A stretch of 32,073 bases of DNA from assembly GCA_964368305.1 (NCBI GenBank), contig CAYJAB010000014.1:1-32073 (forward strand), given 5' to 3'. The DNA is from CAYJAB01 sp964368305. Its GTDB lineage: Bacteria; Bacillota_I; Bacilli_A; Erysipelotrichales; Erysipelotrichaceae. This document shows, piece by piece, positions 15,133 through 22,232 of the stretch (its first letter is position 1; every line of letters begins with the position of its first letter). The notes beneath the pieces are model-generated. The model was not told where the DNA came from. It worked only from the letters and a program-made list of their open reading frames with translations, and searched no databases. The translations under genes were made by a program, and so were the position numbers.

Positions 15133-16179
15133 ATGATGAATCAAACAAATACTTTAAAATTAAATGCTTACTTGAACGAGTGTGTAAAACAAGGTGTATC
15201 TTGTGGGTTTGTAGTTGGCCTTGTAAAGAAAAATGATACATGGTTTACCTGTGTGGGAGATAAGCAAGTATTACCTACAAAAGAAAAAACAAGCGTTGAT
15301 ACGATTTATGATCTGGCTTCAGTTAGTAAAGTTTTAACAACAACAACATTGATATTAAAACTTGTGGAAGAAGGTTTGATTTCTCTTAAAACACCTGTTT
15401 GCGAAGTCTTACCTTTATTTAAACATTCTAAAATTTTAATTAAACATTTATTGAATCACACTTCAGGATTTGCGCCTGATATTGTAGGATATAAACAAAT
15501 GAGTGAACAAGAAGCCTATACAGCAATGTATAATATGGAACTTGAATATCCAACTGGTGAAAAAGTAGTGTATTCGGATGTAAACTTCATTTTACTTGGG
15601 AAGGTAATTGAACAGTTAAAAGGAAGCCTACAAGCGTATGCGCAAAGTGCGATGTTTGATCCATTGAATATGAAAGACACATGTTATAATCCATCAAATG
15701 AAGTCTATGATCGTTTAGCAAGCTATGAAGATATTTCATCACGCGGAGGGATTGTAAAAGGGGTAGTGCATGATGGAAAAGCATTTTTGTTTAAAGGAAT
15801 AAGTGGACATGCTGGTGTGTTTTCTACAGTAGAGGATATTAGCCATTTTATGCAAATGGTATTAAATGGTGGAGTCTATAATGGTGTACAATATTTATCA
15901 GAATATTCTATCAATTTATTAAAAACAATCACAACACCAAACTTAAATGAAAAAAGAAGTGTAGGGTGGGTTGTATCTGATGAAAATTATGCGCTGGGTG
16001 ACTATGCGTCTGATACAACACTCTTTCATACAGGATTTTCAGGTCCTAGTTTATTAGTTGACTTTAAAAAAGAAGTGGGTGTAATTATACTGACAAACCG
16101 CGTGCATCCATCAAGAGAATCAAAAAAATTACTAGCAGTTAGAAATCAAATTCATAATTTAGCGTTTTTAGCGTTTTAA
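15133..16179 (+). CDS. Serine hydrolase of the beta-lactamase/class C family
   Basis: A PF00144 protein of 348 residues. The active-site serine is in S63-V-S-K66 (SxxK), the second motif is Y147-S-D149 where AmpC enzymes have YSN, and the third is H299-T-G301. This set is typical of EstB-like esterases and D-aminopeptidase/penicillin-binding relatives rather than true beta-lactamases. No signal peptide is visible, so it is probably cytoplasmic, which also argues against a resistance role. AAAGGG precedes two adjacent ATG codons; I take the first (15133), and 15136 is equally possible. It lies 16 bases after the ABC exporter, probably on one transcript. The natural substrate is unknown. Confidence 0.88.
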   Translation: MMNQTNTLKLNAYLNECVKQGVSCGFVVGLVKKNDTWFTCVGDKQVLPTKEKTSVDTIYDLASVSKVLTTTTLILKLVEEGLISLKTPVCEVLPLFKHSKILIKHLLNHTSGFAPDIVGYKQMSEQEAYTAMYNMELEYPTGEKVVYSDVNFILLGKVIEQLKGSLQAYAQSAMFDPLNMKDTCYNPSNEVYDRLASYEDISSRGGIVKGVVHDGKAFLFKGISGHAGVFSTVEDISHFMQMVLNGGVYNGVQYLSEYSINLLKTITTPNLNEKRSVGWVVSDENYALGDYASDTTLFHTGFSGPSLLVDFKKEVGVIILTNRVHPSRESKKLLAVRNQIHNLAFLAF

Positions 16180-16191
16180 AAAGGAGTATAT

Positions 16192-16659
16192 ATGGAGTAT
16201 AAAAATAGAGTAATCCGTGTTGAAAATATCCCAAACTTGCCAATTAACGCAAGCATAAAATTAAAACCAGTGGCTTCATTGTGGGGGATGATTGCGTTTA
16301 GTGTTTTTATTATGTTGACAAATCGCAGTTGGATTATTGGAATTATCATTTTTATTTTAGCGATTTATGGGATGGCATTTGTACCAAATCGAAAATTAAT
16401 TGATTTCACCAATGAGTTTATGATTTCTTATTTATTTAATAATAAAGAGGAGTGTATTTTGATTTATTGGGATGAAATCAATCAATGGAGATATATATTT
16501 GGGCATGGTTCTAATGATCATCTTTCGATTGTTACAAATGATGGTGCTAAGTATATGATAGATGCAACAAACAAAGTAAAAGTTGTGAAGTATTTAAGAA
16601 AATATGCGGAAGCCATAGAACTTCCTGCCCGTACAGATACAGGTGTTAATATGAAATGA
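16192..16659 (+). CDS. Small membrane protein of unknown function
   Basis: A 155-residue protein that I do not recognise. Residues about 28-62 form two adjacent hydrophobic helices separated by a short NRSW turn. The rest, about residues 68-145, is a soluble segment rich in beta-strand-forming residues that includes the aromatic LIYWDEINQWRYIF, ending in a helix (KVVKYLRKYAEAIE). Two N-terminal helices followed by a compact beta domain resemble bacterial PH-like membrane proteins, but this is only a guess at fold. AAAGGAG precedes the ATG, 12 bases after the hydrolase stop, so it probably shares the ABC exporter transcript. Its stop is one of the few TGA stops in the window and lies at the foot of a terminator. 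Confidence 0.75.
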   Translation: MEYKNRVIRVENIPNLPINASIKLKPVASLWGMIAFSVFIMLTNRSWIIGIIIFILAIYGMAFVPNRKLIDFTNEFMISYLFNNKEECILIYWDEINQWRYIFGHGSNDHLSIVTNDGAKYMIDATNKVKVVKYLRKYAEAIELPARTDTGVNMK

Positions 16660-16700
16660 AAACGTTTTCTTGAAATAAAATGAAAGAAAATGTTTTTTTT
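16660..16700 (+). terminator. Rho-independent terminator after the small membrane protein
   Basis: A 12-bp stem with one G-U pair (AAACGTTTTCTT, 16660-16671, against AAGAAAATGTTT, 16684-16695) is followed by a T-rich tail. The 5' arm starts inside the palindrome GAAAACGTTTTC, which on its own looks like a catabolite-response element. Confidence 0.82.
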
Positions 16701-16751
16701 CTTTTCTTTATCATTTTAGTTTGTTATAATAAAAACCAAGAGGTAGAAGAA

Positions 16752-17138
16752 ATGAATCAAATAGAAAATAATGCTTTTTTTTGGCAAAAACTAGATACAA
16801 TATACAATTCAAGTGATTTTAAATTGTCGAATCCTAAGGGAACATCACATGAGAAATATCATAATTTGATTTATCCTGTAGATTATGGATATTTAGAAGA
16901 TATGGATAATAATGATTCACAAATTCGTGTTTATAAAGGGACGCAAAAAGGATCTAGTATTAAAGTGGCGATTATTTCTGCAGATATTTTAAATAAAGAT
17001 ATTACTGTAAAGTTATTAATCGGATGTAGTGAACAAGAAGAGAAAGATATTTTATCATTTTTAAATCAAACTGATTTTCAAAAAACAGTATTGATTCGAA
17101 GATCAAATGATATTCCAAGTTGGGGGATGTCAAATTAG
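16752..17138 (+). CDS. Inorganic pyrophosphatase-like protein
   Basis: A 128-residue protein with the N-terminal region of a family I pyrophosphatase fold: NPKGTSHEKYHNLIYPVDYGYLED parallels the KG...Y..YP.nYGf/l stretch of those enzymes. The segment after it lacks the metal-binding DxDPxD motif of true PPases (here NNDSQIRVYKG), so pyrophosphate hydrolysis is doubtful. Short homologues of this type are often annotated as inorganic pyrophosphatase. I start at the ATG at 16752, after AAGAGG; a longer frame from 16680 runs through the terminator and the promoter and is rejected. The promoter is an extended -10, TGT-TATAAT (16722-16730). A terminator follows, so it stands alone. Confidence 0.75.
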   Translation: MNQIENNAFFWQKLDTIYNSSDFKLSNPKGTSHEKYHNLIYPVDYGYLEDMDNNDSQIRVYKGTQKGSSIKVAIISADILNKDITVKLLIGCSEQEEKDILSFLNQTDFQKTVLIRRSNDIPSWGMSN

Positions 17139-17143
17139 CGTTT

Positions 17144-17173
17144 AGAATTTAAGTCTTACTTAAATTCTTTTTT
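17144..17173 (+). terminator. Rho-independent terminator after the pyrophosphatase-like gene
   Basis: The stem AGAATTTAAG / CTTAAATTCT closes a five-base loop and is followed by TTTTTT. The next promoter (TGA-TACAAT, 17196-17204) lies just downstream. Confidence 0.9.
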
Positions 17174-17228
17174 ATTAGGGTTATTGCTTGTTTTGTGATA
17201 CAATATAGTCCAAGTTGGAGGAAGATTT

Positions 17229-18539
17229 ATGAAAATAACAATTGAGAAAATGGGTATTAATGGAGAAGGGATCGGATACATTGAGAAAAAACCGACTTTT
17301 GTCTATGGTGCACTAGCGCAAGAAGAAGTTGAGATTGAAGTAATCGACCGTCAACCTCGGTATAATATTGCGAAGTTAATTAAGGTAATTAAAAAAAGTA
17401 AATATAGAAGAGAATCGAAGTGTCAGTATTCTTATAAGTGTGGTGGTTGTCCATTAATGATAATGGATTATGAGGAACAATTAACACAGAAAAAGAAAAT
17501 GTTGGATCAAGCTTTATATAAATATGCAGGGATCAGAAGTGGTCAAATCAATGATGTTGTTAAAAATGATACACCACTTTATTATCGTAATGCATTAAAG
17601 CTTCCAATTGGATATGCTGAAAATAAAATAGCATGTGGTATGTATGCAATTAATAGTAATCATTTCATTAATACAAATGGGTGTATTGTTCATGAAAAAC
17701 AGCTTGAGGAAATGAAATCGAAAATTATGGCTGTTTTAAATAAACATGAGTTAAAGTCTTTTGATAATAAAACACAACGTGGTGTTAGATATTTAGTATT
17801 AAGAGGGTTTGATGGAATCTATCAGTGTACGATTATTACTGGAAAAGATCAGTTTACATATGAAATGGTGCAAGATTTAATGGAGATTGAAGGATTAAAT
17901 TCTCTATTTCAAAGTTGGAATACAGAAAAGAGAAATCATGAGATTTTTGGAAAGAAAATCACACATATTTCAGGTGCAAAGACATTAGAAGTTAAAATGG
18001 ATGGGTATGTATTTAGATTGTCGCCACGTTCATTTTTCCAATTAAATAAATTACAAGCAGCGAATATGTATAAAAAAGTTAGAGAATATGTGACAAATGC
18101 GAATTTTGTTGTAGAAGCATATTCGGGTATAGGAGCTATTTCTGTTTATTGTCACGATGTTGTGAATAGTATGGTGGGAATAGAATCTATAAAAGATGCA
18201 GTTAAAAATGCACAAGAAAATGCACGTTTAAATAAAGCAGATAATTTAGAGTTTATTTGTGGAGATGCTGCAGTTGCATTAAAAGGAGTTGTTCAAAAAA
18301 ATAAAGTAGATGCGATTGTTGTCGATCCACCAAGAACTGGCTTAAATGAGGAAATGATTTCTGCACTTATAAAAAGCCGTGCTAAACGAATTGTATATAT
18401 TTCGTGTAATCCAAGTACATTGGCTAAAAATCTAGCGGATTTAATGAGAACCTATGATGTAGTAGAGATTACGCCATATGATATGTTTTCTTATACACCA
18501 TTAATTGAGACAATGGTATTATTGCAAAGAAAAAAATAA
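17229..18539 (+). CDS. rlmCD: 23S rRNA (uracil-5-)-methyltransferase, RlmCD/RumA type
   Basis: A SAM-dependent RNA m5U methyltransferase of the TrmA/RumA family, 436 residues. A short N-terminal TRAM-like segment (residues 1-55) precedes the iron-sulfur cysteines Cys65, Cys71, Cys74 and Cys152 (KCQYSYKCGGC and NGCIV). The SAM site is VEAYSGIGAISVYC, followed by VDPPRTGL and the catalytic cysteine Cys393 in YISCNPSTLAKNL. The ending FSYTPLIETMVLL is typical. Gram-positive members usually methylate both U747 and U1939 of 23S rRNA (RlmCD); tRNA or single-site activity cannot be excluded. The ATG follows TTGGAGGA. It has its own extended -10 promoter and appears to be a single-gene transcript. 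Confidence 0.93.
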   Translation: MKITIEKMGINGEGIGYIEKKPTFVYGALAQEEVEIEVIDRQPRYNIAKLIKVIKKSKYRRESKCQYSYKCGGCPLMIMDYEEQLTQKKKMLDQALYKYAGIRSGQINDVVKNDTPLYYRNALKLPIGYAENKIACGMYAINSNHFINTNGCIVHEKQLEEMKSKIMAVLNKHELKSFDNKTQRGVRYLVLRGFDGIYQCTIITGKDQFTYEMVQDLMEIEGLNSLFQSWNTEKRNHEIFGKKITHISGAKTLEVKMDGYVFRLSPRSFFQLNKLQAANMYKKVREYVTNANFVVEAYSGIGAISVYCHDVVNSMVGIESIKDAVKNAQENARLNKADNLEFICGDAAVALKGVVQKNKVDAIVVDPPRTGLNEEMISALIKSRAKRIVYISCNPSTLAKNLADLMRTYDVVEITPYDMFSYTPLIETMVLLQRKK

Positions 18540-18555
18540 CATTATTAAAACCAAG

Positions 18556-18581
18556 CCCTACCAACATCGAAGTTAGTAGGG
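18556..18581 (+). terminator. Hairpin after rlmCD, probable terminator
   Basis: CCCTACCAAC pairs with GTTAGTAGGG with one mismatch around a six-base loop. The tail is only TTTAATTATTT, so termination may be weak; a stronger terminator lies at 18737. Confidence 0.65.
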
Positions 18582-18586
18582 TTTAA

Positions 18587-18709
18587 TTATTTCTAAATTT
18601 ATTATCCATTTCTGTAGATGATAGTATTGCACCTTTTGATTTAATTATTGATGGGGAAACGTTAATTATGGATGTAAATGGTGGTCAGTATATTTTAGAA
18701 AAAGAATAA
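18587..18709 (+). pseudogene. Open remnant without start, probable decayed gene end
   Basis: A 40-codon open stretch encodes a protein-like sequence containing SVDDSIAPFDLIIDGETLI and then MDVNGGQYILEKE before a stop. It opens at a stop codon and has no ATG until codon 28, and no ribosome site. Its composition is acidic and strand-rich, like the C-terminal end of a real protein, and a good terminator follows 28 bases later. I do not recognise the family. It may be the surviving tail of a lost gene. Confidence 0.4.
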
Positions 18710-18736
18710 ATTATACTTAGATAAGAATATTTTAAA

Positions 18737-18781
18737 AAACAAGCTAATTACTTAAGTATTAAGTTAAAGTTTGTTTTTTTT
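18737..18781 (+). terminator. Two-tier Rho-independent terminator
   Basis: The outer stem AAACAAGCT / AGTTTGTTT encloses an inner stem ACTTAA / TTAAGT with loop GTA, followed by a T run. It ends any plus-strand transcript coming from rlmCD or the remnant. Confidence 0.85.
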
Positions 18782-18835
18782 CTTCCACTTGTTCTTATCT
18801 ATTCTAGATGAGTTTTGTGTAATAACTTATGAAAT

Positions 18836-18870
18836 AAAAAAGAGGTGCAAACCTCTTAGATCATCTTAAA
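18836..18870 (-). repeat. Diverged copy of a HAD gene end plus its terminator
   Basis: This stretch matches 20464-20498, the 3' end and terminator of the minus-strand HAD gene, at all but a few bases. On the minus strand it would encode NNVMTFKMI and a stop, against NALKHFKII and a stop in the intact gene, followed by the same hairpin (AAGAGGT / ACCTCTT) and T run. A stop lies just upstream in frame, so only the last few codons survive. The rest of the gap 18540-19007 shows no further gene that I can support. Confidence 0.6.
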
Positions 18871-18948
18871 TGTCATAACGTTATTTCAAGTAAAAGTGTG
18901 TTTAAATAATTGTTAATGTTATATAAGTTATAAAAGTAAAAAATATAT

Positions 18949-19005
18949 TTGCTCATAGATAGAGTTTGTGATAATATTAGCATACGATGTGACCAAATGT
19001 CACAT
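18949..19005 (+). promoter_or_regulatory. Promoter and TGTGA/TCACA dyad operator of the flavin lipoprotein
   Basis: TTGCTC (18949-18954) and TAATAT (18972-18977) are 17 bases apart. Just downstream of the expected start is a perfect dyad, ATGTGAC-CAAAT-GTCACAT (18987-19005). The half-sites TGTGA and TCACA are those of CRP/FNR-type and Rex-type regulators, but they are seven bases apart here rather than the usual six. Its place after the -10 box suggests repression. The link to a redox lipoprotein makes a redox-responsive regulator attractive, as inference. Confidence 0.65.
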
Positions 19006-19019
19006 TATTGGAGGAAAAT

Positions 19020-20189
19020 ATGAAAAAATTACTTGTTTTAGCTTTAACTGTTTCATTATTTGCAGGATGCTCTGCGTCAGAAGAAAAATATGAAGCAACT
19101 GTAAAAGGACATAATGATGATATAACAATCAGTGTTGCTTTTGATGGAGAAAAAATTACTGATGTAGAAGTTGTCAGTCACTCAGAAACGGAAGGGATTG
19201 CGGACAAAGCTATATCAGATATTCCAAAATTAATTGTAGAAAATCAGTCACTTAATATTGATATATTTGCTGGTTCTACAATAACAAGTCAAGCTATACT
19301 TGATGGAGCGAAATCAGCTATTGAACAATCTACAGTTAGTGTTGAAAATTTTTTAGATTCTAGTGATGATTCAGAAGAAGAGAAAACAATTTTTGAAGGT
19401 GGTTGGAATGCAATTCCAACATTAGGAATAACAAAAGGGGAATACTTTGTAGAAACTATGTTATTTGGTAGAGGAGAAGGTCATACTGGTATTCTAGAAG
19501 TTGTAGTAAATGATGGAAACTTAGTCTTAGTAGAATTCAATGAAATCGCTAGACCAGATTATCATACAAATATGTACCAAAATGAATTGAAAAGATATTC
19601 TGAATATAACTTCATGATGGGAGAAATAGGTGGAACAGCACTAGTTCAAGGGATACTTAATGCAGAACAAACTGTAATGGATAGCCAGGATTTAACTGTA
19701 GAAATCGATTATGTTGCAGGAGCTACAGAGTCTATTGTACAAGGATTTGAACCACTTGCAGAAGCAATTGACGAAAGACTAGAAGAAGGATCTAACCAAC
19801 ATTTTTATAGAATTGCAGAAGATATTGGTGGAGGACTTACTGGTATTTTAGATGTAGTCATTGAAGATGGTAAGATTGTAGAGTGTATGTATGATGAATT
19901 ATTTGCTAATACACAAGATGAAATTGAAAACCCTAAACATAAGAAATATGAAAGAACATCTAAATATGAAAACATTCAATATAAAGATGATTCAAAAGTT
20001 GGATTTAAGTGGCAAATGGACTTATTGAATGAACAAGTTGTTGAAAACCAAAATATGCTAGATTTATCAGTGGTTGTAGAGACTATTGGACAAGATGTAT
20101 ATGATGCAAATCCAGCGTACTCAAATTATTTATCTTTAGCAGAAAAACTTCAAAATGAAATGTTAACTGATGGAGTGATATCTAAATAA
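19020..20189 (+). CDS. FMN-binding-domain lipoprotein with repeated domains
   Basis: A 389-residue secreted lipoprotein. MKKLLVLALTVSLFAGC is a signal peptide with lipobox LFAGC, lipidated at Cys17. Three related domains follow. Domain 1 (about 25-105) ends D81-I-F-A-G-S-T87-I-T, and domain 2 (about 150-255) ends D230-Y-V-A-G-A-T236-E-S. Both fit the D-x2-[SA]-G-[AS]-T-x-[ST] motif in which ApbE-type transferases attach FMN to the threonine. Domain 3 (about 268-389) repeats the GGLTGILDVVIEDGKIVE start of domain 2 but has lost the motif. Such proteins carry electrons outside the membrane, as in PplA of Listeria. The ATG at 19020 follows GGAGGA. No ApbE or Ndh2-like gene is in the window. Confidence 0.85.
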   Translation: MKKLLVLALTVSLFAGCSASEEKYEATVKGHNDDITISVAFDGEKITDVEVVSHSETEGIADKAISDIPKLIVENQSLNIDIFAGSTITSQAILDGAKSAIEQSTVSVENFLDSSDDSEEEKTIFEGGWNAIPTLGITKGEYFVETMLFGRGEGHTGILEVVVNDGNLVLVEFNEIARPDYHTNMYQNELKRYSEYNFMMGEIGGTALVQGILNAEQTVMDSQDLTVEIDYVAGATESIVQGFEPLAEAIDERLEEGSNQHFYRIAEDIGGGLTGILDVVIEDGKIVECMYDELFANTQDEIENPKHKKYERTSKYENIQYKDDSKVGFKWQMDLLNEQVVENQNMLDLSVVVETIGQDVYDANPAYSNYLSLAEKLQNEMLTDGVISK

Positions 20190-20225
20190 GCTAAGATATC
20201 TTAAAATGATACAAATATAAAAAGA

Positions 20226-20270
20226 GACTTTTAAGAGATTTTTTAATCTCTATAATAAAAGTCTTTTTTT
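20226..20270 (+). terminator. Two-tier terminator after the flavin lipoprotein gene
   Basis: The outer stem GACTTTTA / TAAAAGTC encloses an inner stem AGAGAT / ATCTCT and is followed by seven T. I see no gene between here and 20463. Confidence 0.88.
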
Positions 20271-20462
20271 AAATCTTATATTTACATAGGCTTATAATAA
20301 GAGTTCGAGTATTGTAGTAAGGTAAGTGGATATAAAACCAAATGATTGTAGCATAAATTTTGATACACTAAAGAATCAATACATTTAATGATTAGAATAT
20401 TATATGAAAATATGACGTTTATTAGGCTATACAAAGCCGTAAACACCTACAAGCTTTATATG

Positions 20463-20485
20463 AAAAAAAGAGGTGTAAACCTCTT
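20463..20485 (-). terminator. Terminator of the minus-strand HAD gene
   Basis: On the minus strand AAGAGGT, loop TTAC, ACCTCTT, then seven T. The stem begins within the stop codon of the gene. The same hairpin occurs in the remnant at 18836-18870. Confidence 0.88.
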
Positions 20486-21284
20486 AGATAATTTTAAAAT
20501 GTTTGAGTGCATTATAGATGCCATCTTCTAAAATATGTGTAGTTACATAATCCGCATGACTTTGTACAAATGCGCTTGCATTGCCCATTGCGACACCTAT
20601 TTTTGCTTTTTGAAGCATCTCAATATCATTTTCACCATCTCCAAATGACATAACATTATCCCAATTAATATTGTAGTATTTGAGTGCTGTTTCAATTGTT
20701 TTAGTCTTATCGACACCTTTTGGGAAAATATCATAGGCACCATTAAATGCTGCAGTAATTGTAACATCCTTAAAATACTCTTTTGCGTATTTTATTTGAT
20801 CAGGACTTGCGGATAAAAATGCACCAAGTGCACATGTATTGCTTAAAATAGTATTATATTCTTCTGACTCTCCATCTTTTACAAAAGCTTTTGTACGAGG
20901 GTCTTCAATATACATATCACAGAAAGCTTCACTGTTATATGGACTGATCATTTCATGTTCATATTTAAATCCTAAAAGCAATTTATGTTGTCTTGTATAT
21001 TCAATCATTTGTGTCATTGCGTTTTTAGAAAACTTATGTGTTTCTAAGATGTTGAAATGTTTATCTAAAAGACATGTTCCATTAACTGTAACGTATAAAT
21101 CAGGATCAATCTCTTCAATCACTTGTTTTCTTAAAAAATAATAACATCTACCTGTTGCGATTAAAACATGTAATCCTTTTTCTTTCGCAAGGGTGATTGC
21201 TTGTATTGCGCTTTTTTCAATTTCTTCTTTGCCTCTTGCAATTAATGTACCATCTACATCAAATACTAATAGTTTTATTTCCAT
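20484..21284 (-). CDS. Cof-type HAD-family sugar phosphatase
   Basis: A 266-residue HAD-superfamily hydrolase of the Cof/IIB class, which dephosphorylates small metabolites such as sugar phosphates or flavin nucleotides. Motif I is VFDVDGTL with the nucleophile and acid Asp, motif II is IATGR, the motif III lysine is in PKGVDKTKTI, and motif IV is SFGDGENDIEML. The large C2-type cap spans about residues 85-185. AGGAGC precedes the ATG. The minus-strand promoter (TTGCAT, 17 bases, TACAAT) is back to back with the promoter of the lactate dehydrogenase operon. A second Cof-type protein is encoded at 24816, and a third remnant at 18836. The true substrate is unknown. Confidence 0.92.
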   Translation of the reverse strand: MEIKLLVFDVDGTLIARGKEEIEKSAIQAITLAKEKGLHVLIATGRCYYFLRKQVIEEIDPDLYVTVNGTCLLDKHFNILETHKFSKNAMTQMIEYTRQHKLLLGFKYEHEMISPYNSEAFCDMYIEDPRTKAFVKDGESEEYNTILSNTCALGAFLSASPDQIKYAKEYFKDVTITAAFNGAYDIFPKGVDKTKTIETALKYYNINWDNVMSFGDGENDIEMLQKAKIGVAMGNASAFVQSHADYVTTHILEDGIYNALKHFKII

Positions 21285-21309
21285 AATACGCTCCTATTTT
21301 CGTGTCTTT

Positions 21310-21338
21310 ATTGTATAGGGATTATATTATAAATGCAA
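21310..21338 (-). promoter_or_regulatory. Promoter of the minus-strand HAD gene
   Basis: On the minus strand: TTGCAT (21333-21338), 17 bases, TACAAT (21310-21315). It is divergent to the promoter of the lct-type operon. Confidence 0.78.
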
Positions 21339-21356
21339 GGAGTGTGTCGCAATTGA

Positions 21357-21385
21357 TTGCACTTTACAAGACTTAGGATTATACT
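21357..21385 (+). promoter_or_regulatory. Promoter of the lct-type operon
   Basis: TTGCAC (21357-21362), a 17-base spacer, and TATACT (21380-21385). The next gene start is at 21417, with GGGGGA as ribosome site. I saw no strong dyad here and no adjacent LctA/GntR-type regulator gene. Confidence 0.75.
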
Positions 21386-21416
21386 TATTTTAGATAGAAA
21401 CATAGTGGGGGAACGT

Positions 21417-22232
21417 ATGGAAATTATCGTCTGTATTAAACAAGTACCAGATACGCAAAAGGTACAAGTAGATCCAAAAACAGGGGTCTTACTGCGTGAT
21501 GGAATAGAGTCTAAAATGAATCCATATGATTTATATGCGATTGAAACTGCACTTCAAATTAAAGAAAAAACACAGGCAAAAGTGAGTGTTTTAACAATGG
21601 GTCCACCAAGTGCAAAAGAAGTGTTATATGAAGCATTGGCTTTGGGGTGTGACGCTGTGTATTTAATGTCTGATCGCAAGTTTGCAGGGGCAGATGTTTT
21701 AGCGACATCATTTACACTTGCGCAAGGAATTAAAGCGGTAAATGATCAGGTAGATTTAATTATTTGTGGTAAGCAAACTACAGATGGGGATACTGCACAA
21801 GTAGGGCCATCTATTGCGGAACACTTAGGGTTGACTCATGTAAGCTGGGTAAAGAAAATAGAGAAAGTAGATAATTCAAGTATTGTGTTTGTACAAGACT
21901 TTTCAAAAAGTGTCGCAAGGACAAAGCTATCTTTCCCTTGTCTTTTGACGGTTGAAAATACAGTGTATCAGCCAAGGCTTCCAAGCTTCACAAAGAAGAA
22001 ACAAACTGAAAGTACAGAGATTCAAGTTCTTACTTTTGAAGATTTAAATGTTAAAGATGAAACGCGTTATGGTTTAAAAGGATCTCCAACACAAGTAGAG
22101 AGAATTTTTGAGCCTACAAAAAAAGAAGGATCTAAAAGGTTCAGTGGGGATTTTAAAGAAGTTTCAAATAATATGTATGAAACTTTAAAGGACTTAAAAT
22201 TTGTCCAAGGAGATCAAAATGGCGGGAATTAA
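21417..22232 (+). CDS. lctB: Electron transfer flavoprotein beta subunit, Lct type
   Basis: EtfB, 271 residues, the FAD/AMP-binding small subunit that forms a heterodimer with the next gene product. MEIIVCIKQVPDT is the family start, and GKQTTDGDTAQVGP (residues 118-131) is the nucleotide-binding signature. In bifurcating Etf proteins the beta-subunit flavin is the branching site that meets NADH. The start is the ATG at 21417 behind GGGGGA; a reading from 21357 would begin inside the promoter. It overlaps the EtfA gene by 14 bases. The order etfB-etfA-FAD oxidase with a ferredoxin domain on EtfA matches LctBCD of Acetobacterium-type lactate oxidisers; a generic Etf with another dehydrogenase is the alternative. 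Confidence 0.9.
   Translation: MEIIVCIKQVPDTQKVQVDPKTGVLLRDGIESKMNPYDLYAIETALQIKEKTQAKVSVLTMGPPSAKEVLYEALALGCDAVYLMSDRKFAGADVLATSFTLAQGIKAVNDQVDLIICGKQTTDGDTAQVGPSIAEHLGLTHVSWVKKIEKVDNSSIVFVQDFSKSVARTKLSFPCLLTVENTVYQPRLPSFTKKKQTESTEIQVLTFEDLNVKDETRYGLKGSPTQVERIFEPTKKEGSKRFSGDFKEVSNNMYETLKDLKFVQGDQNGGN

Noticed and set aside
15133..16179. Beta-lactamase resistance gene
   Set aside because: There is no signal peptide, and the YSD and HTG motifs fit cytoplasmic esterase or peptidase relatives better.
16657..16670. Catabolite-response-like element TGAAAACGTTTTCT
   Set aside because: It fits the cre consensus except one base, but the palindrome is part of the 5' region of a terminator stem and lies upstream of a terminated transcript, so chance overlap is more likely.
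20271..20462. Possible small RNA or gene between the lipoprotein and HAD genes
   Set aside because: No open frame with a ribosome site and no convincing structured RNA or tRNA was seen in these roughly 190 AT-rich bases.
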